Translations under genes and position numbers: made by a program
In this document: positions 6,323 through 13,767 of the stretch, one piece after another
Layout of the letters: the number at the start of each line of letters is the position of its first letter
How positions within the stretch are numbered: the stretch's first letter is position 1
The notes under the pieces: model-generated
What the model was told of the DNA's origin: nothing
What the model saw: only the letters and a program-made list of their open reading frames with translations
Databases searched by the model: none
DNA from: a virus
Length of the DNA: 45,357 nt
Strand: one strand, 5' to 3'
IMG/VR virus record: IMGVR_UViG_3300050821_009314
Span: 1-45,357 of that record

Positions 6323-6549
6323 GCTCCAGCCCCTTTGCCATTGGCATAAAGCTGTTGAATTGGCGTTGGCTCATAGCCTTCTGGATAGACGATTGATCCA
6401 TTGATATGGCGGTGAGGCGGAAAGTTTTTGAAGGTTGTTTCCACACGTTGAGCTGCGCGGATTACTTTGACGGCTGTGGCAATGCACGTTCCGCAGATCG
6501 TCAAAAGAGTGAGTATTTCAGCAATGTGAAAGCTGAGGTCAAAGTTCAC
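6319..6549 (-). CDS. single-span membrane protein of the lysis cassette
   Basis: 76 residues. One transmembrane helix at about 9-32, then a charged helix and the motif PPHRHINGSIVYPEGYEP, which I recall from many small phage membrane proteins of unknown role. N-out/C-in or the reverse could suit a holin or i-spanin-like part. It is the first gene of the minus-strand cassette after the antisense morons. Confidence 0.6.
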   Translation of the reverse strand: MNFDLSFHIAEILTLLTICGTCIATAVKVIRAAQRVETTFKNFPPHRHINGSIVYPEGYEPTPIQQLYANGKGAGA

Positions 6550-6593
6550 GGTTTCGGGTGTCCTGAAGTGGGGTATAAGGCCGAAAATTGTGG

Positions 6594-6599
6594 TACTAT
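6594..6599 (+). promoter_or_regulatory. extended -10 promoter of the moron gene at 6609
   Basis: TGGTACTAT supplies an extended TGn and a TACTAT hexamer; no -35 match is visible. Transcription would begin about 6606, three bases before the ATG, so the message would be leaderless, which agrees with the absence of a ribosome site. Confidence 0.45.
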
Positions 6600-6608
6600 G
6601 CTTGCCCT

Positions 6609-6974
6609 ATGAAAGCTCTAATCCTTGCTCTTTTAACCTTGTCAGTATTTTCGTTCGCAAAAAATAAGCCTGCTGATCTGGAATGGAAAACCGGAACGCT
6701 CTTGAATCAGGACTCCGAGCGTCAATGCGGCCTAATCGATGGCAGTAGTTACTGCTCCAAAACTACATATTTTGAAGTCGACGCTGGCGATATGGTCTTT
6801 ACTTTCAGGCGAAAAATTCGCACTAAATGGGACAAGGAGCTAGACGTTACGGTTAACGCCCCAATCAAATTCGCAGCATCTGGCGGAAAGTTTTTTCTTC
6901 AAGATGATCATGGCCAAGCCCATGAGGTAGCGCTCGATAAGAAAGTTCTGAAACCAAGCAAGTTGATCAAGTAG
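6609..6974 (+). CDS. exported moron protein of unknown function
   Basis: 121 residues. Signal peptide MKALILALLTLSVFSFA precedes KNKPADLEWKTGTLL, then an all-beta region. Small exported proteins with an N-terminal WKTGTL-like stretch are frequent, in my memory, in Acidobacteriota and their prophages. It is transcribed against the late operon from its own promoter and is the sort of gene expressed by a lysogen. Function unknown. Confidence 0.72.
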   Translation: MKALILALLTLSVFSFAKNKPADLEWKTGTLLNQDSERQCGLIDGSSYCSKTTYFEVDAGDMVFTFRRKIRTKWDKELDVTVNAPIKFAASGGKFFLQDDHGQAHEVALDKKVLKPSKLIK

Positions 6975-7092
6975 TAACGGCGAAGGCTTTGCGGTTGACG
7001 AGAGTAGCTGAAAATGGGAAGATTTGAGCGTTCCAGACAGGTGTTATCAGCACCCGCCCGGAACTAATCAAAGCGCCTGGTTAGGAGGCACC

Positions 7093-8121
7093 ATGACTTT
7101 CCGCATACTACCACTGTTCTCTCGCCTTTTCAGCAACTCTGCTTTACACTCTCTGGGCATGAAAGCCCCGATCTTTGCTCTTATACTTTTACTTGCTGGT
7201 TGTGGAGGTTCAGTTAAACAGACCTTCGCTCCTACTCCAACCCCAACGCCTGTTGCTTCTTCCACGATACCTTCGCCAACACCCACGCCTACGCCTGTAA
7301 TTCCTAACGTAACCATTACCGCTGCATCAGTTTTCAGTATGTCGAATATTGGCCAGAATTGGACATTCACAAACGGCTATGGAGATACATGCGAAATGGC
7401 GGTCGAAGCTCCGCAGGCGAACAATGTAGAACCGGATGGTTCAATCATTAACATCACTTGGACAGATACCTCTCAAGTTGCCGGACGCACTGGCGATACA
7501 GCAGTGATTCATTTCAATCCTGGCGGCATCAAGAGTAACGACCGCTGCTATTGGATGGTGAATGTTCACGGCGCTGAATTGTGGTTCCCTTTGCACTTTG
7601 AGGCCGATGGTTCTTCGCGCTCAATATCAAGCGTGATGGATCTGCGTAACGGATGCCCATGGTGCGGCCCAACTGGTCAGGCATCTACCGATCCATACAT
7701 TTTGAGTTCTCAGGTAGTGGACAATCAACCAGGAATGCCGATGCCTTATTTGATTACGCCGCCCACGGTAACTACTGGCGATCATCTCATTAATGACACC
7801 CGCGTCTGCGGCGTTGCTGCTGGAAGCGGGTTGACCTATGATCCATCTACCCCAGCTCCTCCATTGTGCGGCCCCACGGACGGAGAATACTGGCGCACCG
7901 ATTTCTACATCGACAACGTTTCTACCCCCGTGTACACAGGCCCTGCAATTGCCAGCGATCAGTTTGAGGGAATGTGTGGCCATGAAAAATGGTACTTCGC
8001 TCCCGGTTGGGGAATTGTAAAAATAGAGCAACCGTATGACGGCGGAGAGATAAAAAACGATCCGCGCTGCATTGATTGGTTGACTCATGATCCCAAGCTG
8101 GACATTGTGCGCACTAATTAG
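7093..8121 (+). CDS. surface lipoprotein moron with Thr-Pro linker
   Basis: 342 residues from the ATG that follows TTAGGAGG; an inner ATG at 7159 gives a neater signal peptide. The core FALILLLAGC is a canonical lipobox; then a repeated TPTP linker (about 45-75) projects a Cys-rich globular domain with CPWCG, CGVAAG and CGPTDGEY segments. A lipid-anchored, linker-borne domain on the host surface suggests lysogenic conversion or receptor masking; not recognised. The 3' end overlaps the convergent fibre gene by eight bases with no terminator. Confidence 0.72.
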   Translation: MTFRILPLFSRLFSNSALHSLGMKAPIFALILLLAGCGGSVKQTFAPTPTPTPVASSTIPSPTPTPTPVIPNVTITAASVFSMSNIGQNWTFTNGYGDTCEMAVEAPQANNVEPDGSIINITWTDTSQVAGRTGDTAVIHFNPGGIKSNDRCYWMVNVHGAELWFPLHFEADGSSRSISSVMDLRNGCPWCGPTGQASTDPYILSSQVVDNQPGMPMPYLITPPTVTTGDHLINDTRVCGVAAGSGLTYDPSTPAPPLCGPTDGEYWRTDFYIDNVSTPVYTGPAIASDQFEGMCGHEKWYFAPGWGIVKIEQPYDGGEIKNDPRCIDWLTHDPKLDIVRTN

Positions 8122-9247
8122 ATGGACTCATGATGAATACCATCGACGGGGCCACCGTAGTCGACACATTCGCCAAAAGGACAGAATCGGATGCGTTTGA
8201 AGTCTTAAAACGAAGGTCAATCGTATGCGATGCCCCGTTGCCCGTTATTACCGTCATCAAGGATGAAGTTGCAGCTACCGTCCCCGTTGTTGCGGGGGTT
8301 AAATTGTCTTCAACCAAAACGGTGCCACCATCCGCGATAGCCACCCCGACAAGAACAGCAGCAGTACTGCTAGTAACGTTTGCCCGCGTGAAAACAGCTA
8401 GCTTCCATCCAGTTGGAATGGTGACCGTGAAGAGCAGGTTGGTTGCGTCAACCTGGACGTAGGATGTAGACGCGCTGGTATAGTTTCCTGCTCCGCTCCC
8501 CTTTTTTAGCGTGTAAGTGGGGATTCCTGTTCCCGTTGGAGTGCCATTGATTATTGGGGAATTAGCAGTTTTATTGTTCAGTACCTCTGCTCCGTTGTCC
8601 GTCCCCGTTGTTGTTGGGCTGCTGAGAGCGGGAGCATTTGCAAACACCAAACTTCCTGAGCCGGTCTCATCGCTGATAAGGCCCGCGAGTTGCGCCGACG
8701 TTGTTGCCGCAAAAAACGCTAGGTTGTCACTCTGTAGCGCTACCGTTGCAGCGGAGCCATTGTTATTGATGAATCGTGGCCTATGCAGCGTGGAGTCGCC
8801 GTACAGAATATCTGAGCCGATGACCCCGCTTGGCGCAGTGCGTTCCAGCAGCGTGACCAGGGCAACGCTACACGTACTTTCTGGCTGGCAGGGCGTAGAC
8901 CTCAATTTGGTATAAGGATTGAATCCAGCGCGCGAAACCGTCTCCTGCACTCCAAACAATTGCGGCGCAACCCAATATCCGTAGTTGCCAAAATTGTCAC
9001 CGGTGATCGGGTTTGGCACAGAGCATCCAGTGTCGCTCTGAGACGAACACAGCGCCGCCGGTGACGTGATTGTGCATGCCGCATTCGTGCATACGTTTAC
9101 CGTGACAACCGGCGACTGAAGAAATGGCGAGTTTTGAACAAAACTGAATGCCACATCGTCAACACGCACGTTCTGCCCATACGCCAAAGAAGACGCCAGC
9201 AGAACCAAAAACAGCCATTTACATCCCATCGATCGGTGTGTCCTCAT
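8114..9247 (-). CDS. fibre-like protein with N-terminal signal peptide
   Basis: About 377 residues from the ATG behind AGGAG; ATG 9229 (MGCKW) is the alternative. A signal-peptide-like segment ends SLAYGQ, then NVRVDDVAFSF, a small domain with NYGYWVAP, then DILYGDSTLHRPRF and a Thr/Ala-rich region ending in a beta-sandwich-like domain (about 250-377). The layout is that of a phage fibre or appendage. The signal peptide is odd for a virion protein. It overlaps the adaptor candidate by about 30 bases. Confidence 0.65.
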   Translation of the reverse strand: MRTHRSMGCKWLFLVLLASSLAYGQNVRVDDVAFSFVQNSPFLQSPVVTVNVCTNAACTITSPAALCSSQSDTGCSVPNPITGDNFGNYGYWVAPQLFGVQETVSRAGFNPYTKLRSTPCQPESTCSVALVTLLERTAPSGVIGSDILYGDSTLHRPRFINNNGSAATVALQSDNLAFFAATTSAQLAGLISDETGSGSLVFANAPALSSPTTTGTDNGAEVLNNKTANSPIINGTPTGTGIPTYTLKKGSGAGNYTSASTSYVQVDATNLLFTVTIPTGWKLAVFTRANVTSSTAAVLVGVAIADGGTVLVEDNLTPATTGTVAATSSLMTVITGNGASHTIDLRFKTSNASDSVLLANVSTTVAPSMVFIMSPSN

Positions 9248-10073
9248 TGCCATCCCACTCCTGCCGTGCATAACTTGTTCCCTGACCGCGCCGTACTTCT
9301 TCGTTCCTGAGGTCGTAAACAGCTTCTTTCACCATTGCATCCAAAAACTGAATCATGGCCGGATTAATGCCAAAAGATAGATTCCTGAGCGTCATCCAAA
9401 CCACGCAATCGTCGCAGTCAAAAACCGGAATTTGCGTGTTCGCAAAATATCCTGCCTGCACGGGGTTTGTCGGAAAGAACGACGGCAGGAATGCCAGATA
9501 TTTAAGTCGCACGTCACGCTGGGTAATGGCCCCACGAAAGTTGATCCTGCCTTCGCGCCATTCCCAGACAGATAAATCACCCTGCTGATTCGACGGCGAA
9601 ATACCGTTCTTGGCCTCACGCATGGGCGAAAACACATCCTGCGTTCCGTTCTGACGCTCCCACATTCTCAAAGGCATCATCAGGTCAGACGGAAGATTGA
9701 AACTGGTATTCGTATTTGACCCATCAAAGAAAGAAGAGAATGTGAGATAGCACTGAATCGTAGGATCGGGCACAGATGCCCCAAGCGGCCCATTCACTAC
9801 CGGCAAGCCAGTCAGAATGTAGTTGTCCCGGATCAAGGCTTTGGCTTTAACGTTGCGCAGTTTGCGGTACATCTCGCCGATGGCCAGATTCAGGCAGTTC
9901 AATAACTGCGGGTTGTAACTGGTCGTTGCCTGATAGAGGTCAGTCAAAACCAGACCTTCGCCGGGAGTGGACGTGTTCCCGGCGAAGCTGTCATTAGCAA
10001 CCGCCCTGACCTTGTTGAGAATACTCTCCAAGGTCGGGTAATTCGCGGAAGTTGTCGGGCCTAAAACTGGCAT
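9219..10073 (-). CDS. head-tail adaptor-like structural protein
   Basis: 284 residues. An N-terminal helix-rich part (YPTLESILNKVRAVAND...LNLAIGEMYRKL) followed by a beta region and a C-terminal helix that ends in acidic residues. Length and place after the capsid gene resemble the gp4-type adaptors of short-tailed phages, which sit under the portal. No sequence signature proves this. Ribosome site is weak. Confidence 0.5.
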   Translation of the reverse strand: MPVLGPTTSANYPTLESILNKVRAVANDSFAGNTSTPGEGLVLTDLYQATTSYNPQLLNCLNLAIGEMYRKLRNVKAKALIRDNYILTGLPVVNGPLGASVPDPTIQCYLTFSSFFDGSNTNTSFNLPSDLMMPLRMWERQNGTQDVFSPMREAKNGISPSNQQGDLSVWEWREGRINFRGAITQRDVRLKYLAFLPSFFPTNPVQAGYFANTQIPVFDCDDCVVWMTLRNLSFGINPAMIQFLDAMVKEAVYDLRNEEVRRGQGTSYARQEWDGNEDTPIDGM

Positions 10074-10081
10074 AAATTACA

Positions 10082-10915
10082 TCACGCGCCGGTCTTGCCA
10101 CGCCGCAAAGGAGACTCCGTTCCCGGCGATGCAGCATTTCCAGCGCGTGAAGCCTTTTCATCCTGACCCATCAGCGCATCGGCAGAGCGTTCCTTGTCGA
10201 TCACGCAGATTAGTCCGGCAGAATTAATGTGATAAGCGAGCTTGGTTGATTTCAGCGGCTCTCCGCAGTTGGGGCAGTCCATTTTTGCCACCAGCTTGCG
10301 ATGCCACGGTGTCTCTAACCCGAAGTGCTCAGCGGCAAGGTGGTAGTCCTGGTTCAGCAGAGATTCCAGTTCCTTTGGGTTGGCAATTTCCAATTGCCGC
10401 GCGCGCTCGATCAGTTGCATGTAGTACTTATCAACGCGAGCATGCGCTTTCTGCAGTTCGTCTTTGGTCGGAACCTCATTCTTTGACCAAAACACTCCCT
10501 GCGCGTTCAGGTCTACCCCAAGTCCGGTAGGTATGCGAATTTGTGCATCCTGATCAAGCGAAGAGTTGTTTGGGTTACAGATAGACTGGGCAACGCGCTC
10601 TGCCTGATGCCGGAAGATTTGCGCTTCGTTCTTGTCCGGATGGCGCTCGATCTGCAGCATGGGATGTGGAATTTTTACGACCAGCTTGTAGTCTTCGTCG
10701 GCGGAGCATGCCGGAACGATCAGGTATGGAATCAAAGGCGGCTGCTGAACAATGTGCTCGCGTTTTGAAACGGTGAAGATTGAAATGTAATAACGTGGTG
10801 CTTCAATCTCTGCCTCTCCTACATACATATCGCCCATCTGTGAGCGGGTGAAAGACATAGACATCGGGTCGCTTGGGCCGTGGACTTCGCCTACGGTTGC
10901 ATCAAATTTACTCAT
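10082..10915 (-). CDS. structural-module protein with C-terminal zinc ribbon
   Basis: 277 residues; good AAAAGGAG site. The middle is mixed alpha/beta; near residue 215 CPNCGEPL is followed after about 20 residues by a Cys in LICVID, so a zinc ribbon or knuckle is probable. The last 35 residues are Ser/Gly/basic and look disordered. Not recognised; lies between capsid and adaptor genes. Confidence 0.6.
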   Translation of the reverse strand: MSKFDATVGEVHGPSDPMSMSFTRSQMGDMYVGEAEIEAPRYYISIFTVSKREHIVQQPPLIPYLIVPACSADEDYKLVVKIPHPMLQIERHPDKNEAQIFRHQAERVAQSICNPNNSSLDQDAQIRIPTGLGVDLNAQGVFWSKNEVPTKDELQKAHARVDKYYMQLIERARQLEIANPKELESLLNQDYHLAAEHFGLETPWHRKLVAKMDCPNCGEPLKSTKLAYHINSAGLICVIDKERSADALMGQDEKASRAGNAASPGTESPLRRGKTGA

Positions 10916-10930
10916 ATCGGGAGTCTCCTT

Positions 10931-11641
10931 TTAGGCTATCGATAAACCTTTACCGCGCTGGCGCAGCGTTGAAACTCCGCTTTGCCAGTATTTCTCTATG
11001 GCTTCCATCTTTTTTTGCACGGCAGAAACACAATTGAGACCGGCGGCGCTGCGTATCTCGCCAAATTCCGGATGGGCATTCTTGAGGGAATCTTCGATCT
11101 GGGAAACTTCCATGGCCCGCTGCCGTTCTTTCTCTTCCGCAATCACGGCCTTTTTTTGTTCAACCGTAATCTCTTTCGCAGTCACAATGACGTGAACCAG
11201 CATGTTGACGATGTACTGACTGAGTGGGACGGCTTCTCCTGTAGGCGTGACCAGAGGAAATACCGTAAGGTATCGCCCGCCGTGCGGATACTCGCCAAGC
11301 GTCTGTAGGCCTGTCCCAATGTCATATCCTGCAATGTAATAAGCCCTTGGCGTTCCAAACAGTTCATTCCCTGCGATGTCTTTAGCGTCTGGCGCATACC
11401 ACTGCTGCAATAACCAGCACGGAGTAAATTGCTCAAGCAAAACATCGCGGTACCCAAGGTAGTGCTGGACGCCGGGGAGGTCTGGGTTGTCCCATATTCC
11501 GCCGCAGCGAGTAAGCGTTTCGGACGATTGCGACCAGACCAGACGGAAATTAGGCTCGTCATACGGATTGACTCCGCCAATCTCGCGCACATGCTGGGCA
11601 ATGTCTTCAGGGCAACTAAGACGCCAGTCGAAGTGAGACAA
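10931..11641 (-). CDS. structural-module protein of unknown function (TTG start)
   Basis: 236 residues. The first codon is TTG behind GAGAGGGA. The N-terminal 130 residues are aromatic-rich and globular; a long charged helix (about 150-200, EITVEQKKAVIAEEKERQR) follows. It overlaps the GroES-like gene by 26 bases, an unusual degree of overlap that suggests coupling. Not recognised. Confidence 0.6.
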   Translation of the reverse strand: MSHFDWRLSCPEDIAQHVREIGGVNPYDEPNFRLVWSQSSETLTRCGGIWDNPDLPGVQHYLGYRDVLLEQFTPCWLLQQWYAPDAKDIAGNELFGTPRAYYIAGYDIGTGLQTLGEYPHGGRYLTVFPLVTPTGEAVPLSQYIVNMLVHVIVTAKEITVEQKKAVIAEEKERQRAMEVSQIEDSLKNAHPEFGEIRSAAGLNCVSAVQKKMEAIEKYWQSGVSTLRQRGKGLSIA

Positions 11642-11933
11642 TTTTTTTCCCTCTCACATCCTGTACCCGGCAGGACTGAAGTTTCTTGCCCTCAAGCTCA
11701 ATTTCTTCAATGTTGTACGGGGATACGAAAATAACGTCGCCGACGCTAACGAAATCTTCAATCGGGAATTTCTGACCGCCGAACATCACGAAATCACCAA
11801 CAGCGACGACCTCATATCGGTTCGATTCGGAGTACGACTCTGCTTTCTTGAGAATTCCTTCTCCTAGAAACAGGTCGGCTTCATTCACGACGCGCTTAAG
11901 CAAAATACGGTCAAGTACTGGCTTGTAATCCAT
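11616..11933 (-). CDS. GroES-like co-chaperonin
   Basis: 105 residues, the length of GroES/Cpn10. It opens YKPVLDRILLKRV (compare the family's PLxDRVLVKR), has EVVAVGDF in the place of GEVVAVG, VSVGDVIFV for VKVGDRVLF, and IEEIELEGKKL for the conserved TEIKLDGEEY, ending with an Arg/Asp strand. The mobile-loop region (about 18-36) is divergent. Such a protein would cap GroEL; T4 gp31 does this to fold its capsid protein. The gene follows the capsid gene here, which fits that role. Good confidence in fold, capsid folding inferred. Confidence 0.8.
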   Translation of the reverse strand: MDYKPVLDRILLKRVVNEADLFLGEGILKKAESYSESNRYEVVAVGDFVMFGGQKFPIEDFVSVGDVIFVSPYNIEEIELEGKKLQSCRVQDVRGKKIVSLRLAS

Positions 11934-11952
11934 GGAGTCTCCTTGTGGTTAA

Positions 11953-11976
11953 GTGGGCCTCCCGAAGGAAGCCCAC
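11953..11976 (-). other. UUCG-capped intercistronic hairpin between capsid and co-chaperonin genes
   Basis: On the minus strand GTGGGCTTCC-TTCG-GGAGGCCCAC forms ten pairs, one G-U, closed by the extra-stable C(UUCG)G tetraloop. No U-tract follows, so it is not a standard terminator. It may protect the capsid message's 3' end or reduce read-through. Confidence 0.7.
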
Positions 11977-11988
11977 GCAGGTTAATCG

Positions 11989-13314
11989 TTATACGGAAGG
12001 AATAGCAGCGCCTTGCACGTAAAGACCGAGTTTGGGAGCGGAATTCACCAGATTGAAGCCGCACACATAAGCGAACATGTGGCTCATCAGGTAGGTTCCG
12101 TTGGTGGTTCCCACGTCAGGGACTGGCATCACGGTATTGCCGCCGCCAAAGTCGTACAGCTCAAGCGGGGTCAATTCGCCCATGTACCAGGTGTCGAACA
12201 GCAAAAGGTCAACGCGACCAGGCTGCGCAGTCCAGCTCGCCTGATACTCGCGCCCGCCAAACGTTTCGGCAAAGCCCTTGCGCGCCATGTCGGGAACGTT
12301 TGCGCCCTTTTCCTGGTTCTGGCTGATCTGTGCGTTATAGAACAGGTTTGAAATAGCAAACGCCTGCTCTGGAGGACCGTACCAAACGCCTGACTTGATT
12401 GCCTTGGCGTCCGGCCCGATAGCGCGTCCCAGCAGCACCAAAGCGCGCTGAGCAACGCTCTGCGTGATTGGCCCGCCGTTCAGGTTGATGGTCGGGGTTG
12501 TCAGCCGTCCGGGCCACTTCGTACGGCTGACGCCGGCGAGTGTTCCGGTATTGCTGTTGACCTGCCAGTAGCGGATTCCAAGAATTGAAGATCCCGCCGC
12601 GCCGCTGCCGCCCTGAACCACAAGAATGTCGCCAGTGGTTGTTCCGGCGGGCAGAACAGTCGAGAAATAGATGGTATTGGCTACCGGATCAACGGTAGAA
12701 ATGGTTGCAGAACCACGGTTTGTGCCGCCGATGGCGGAGAACACCTGCACGACTTGCTGATCGCTGAAGGCGAACGCAACGTTCATGCCCACAATCGAGC
12801 TGGTCTGCAGTCCAGAGCCGGTGTTGTTGTTGACGGTTGCAGTTGACGGGATAGCGTCGAAGGTTCCCGAGCCGTCACCGTTAATCAAGCCTTCAATGCC
12901 CTGCATGGCCTGATCGAGAGAGTTTTTCAACTCTTGGGCCTTTACATTGAAAAGTCCCCGGGCCTTGCCGGATGTGGCCTGCTGCGAAAGGTAGCTGAGT
13001 TCGCAAACGTTAAAGACAACAACGGGAGATGCCGCAAACCCGTCCCAGCTTGAACCAGTGCCGCGCAACATCGAGTTGGCATCGCCTGACCCCTGCTGAA
13101 TCGGAGCGCCCGCCTGTGGACGGAACGGGACACGGAACGATGGCCGCGTAGTGCCGCCTGCCTGCGTTGCGTTCGAGACAGGGATGGTTGTGGCACGGTT
13201 TTTGAACAGCGAATAGGCTGTCGTGCCTTTTGGAATGAGACTGGGAATGTCCTTTGAAAATGCTTCCAGCTCAACCGCTTCAACAGACGCTTCTAAAAGA
13301 GGATTTACCGCCAT
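11989..13314 (-). CDS. major capsid protein
   Basis: 441 residues, the usual length for HK97-fold capsid proteins. The N-terminus (about 1-60) resembles a processed or extended arm. The middle carries an Ile/Val-Gly beta insertion (about 160-240, with ATISTVDPVANTIYFSTVLP), and the C-terminal half has the helix-strand pattern of an A domain (PDAKAIKSGVWYGPP...). Scaffold candidate upstream and co-chaperonin downstream support the call. No single diagnostic motif exists, so this rests on size, composition and gene order. Confidence 0.82.
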   Translation of the reverse strand: MAVNPLLEASVEAVELEAFSKDIPSLIPKGTTAYSLFKNRATTIPVSNATQAGGTTRPSFRVPFRPQAGAPIQQGSGDANSMLRGTGSSWDGFAASPVVVFNVCELSYLSQQATSGKARGLFNVKAQELKNSLDQAMQGIEGLINGDGSGTFDAIPSTATVNNNTGSGLQTSSIVGMNVAFAFSDQQVVQVFSAIGGTNRGSATISTVDPVANTIYFSTVLPAGTTTGDILVVQGGSGAAGSSILGIRYWQVNSNTGTLAGVSRTKWPGRLTTPTINLNGGPITQSVAQRALVLLGRAIGPDAKAIKSGVWYGPPEQAFAISNLFYNAQISQNQEKGANVPDMARKGFAETFGGREYQASWTAQPGRVDLLLFDTWYMGELTPLELYDFGGGNTVMPVPDVGTTNGTYLMSHMFAYVCGFNLVNSAPKLGLYVQGAAIPSV

Positions 13315-13399
13315 ATAGAGACACCAGTGGGTGTAATCTCAGCGACCATTCCGGAGTCGAATGTTCCTGGTGTGGGAGTCTATTTTTGGCAGCACATTG

Positions 13400-13445
13400 A
13401 GGACAGTGGCTATTTTGTTAACGCGGGACTTGAACCCGCTGTCCT
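13400..13445 (-). other. tRNA T-arm-like hairpin in the capsid gene leader
   Basis: On the minus strand GCGGG-TTCAAGT-CCCGC (13439-13423) is a perfect 5-bp stem with a 7-base loop matching the tRNA T-loop. It is enclosed by AGGACA and TGTCCT arms (13445-13440 and 13405-13400). No anticodon or D arm and no matching acceptor strand could be built, so it is not a tRNA. It occupies the 153-base gap upstream of the capsid gene and could be an mRNA element or tRNA relic. Confidence 0.5.
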
Positions 13446-13467
13446 GATTAGGCTTGCCAAAAAGTTA

Positions 13468-13764
13468 CTACTGAACTTTTTCCTTGTCAATAACTTCCTG
13501 TTGTGGAGTCTCGCCTTCGGCGCGCACGGAGTCTTCTGGAATCTCAGAAAGCACAGACACAGGCGCTCCACTAGGACTTGCGACGATTTCGCGCTCCGGT
13601 TCCGGAGTCGCAACTGGAGCTTTCACTTCGTTTTGTGGGTGCGTTCTGAAAGAACTTGCGTTGCATTCATCGCAGCATCCATGAATTGTTCCCGTACCGG
13701 GAGGGTTGGTTATACCTGAACCATCGTCAAAAATCTTTCCACATCCTGCACATTGCTTAGTCAT
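13468..13764 (-). CDS. small zinc-ribbon protein of the head module
   Basis: 98 residues. Two Cys pairs (CAGC and CDEC, with CC before) about 23 apart make an N-terminal zinc ribbon; the remainder is a Pro/Glu-rich, probably disordered tail. Lies between scaffold candidate and capsid gene. Not recognised. Confidence 0.6.
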   Translation of the reverse strand: MTKQCAGCGKIFDDGSGITNPPGTGTIHGCCDECNASSFRTHPQNEVKAPVATPEPEREIVASPSGAPVSVLSEIPEDSVRAEGETPQQEVIDKEKVQ

Positions 13765-13767
13765 TTC

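Noticed and set aside
7024-7092. Longer start for the surface lipoprotein
   Set aside because: No ribosome site precedes it, whereas ATG 7093 has TTAGGAGG at the proper distance and leads to the signal peptide.
13315-13467. A tRNA gene on the minus strand, suggested by a perfect T-arm
   Set aside because: No anticodon arm, D arm or complementary 7-bp acceptor strand could be found within 100 bases upstream; kept only as a T-arm-like hairpin.
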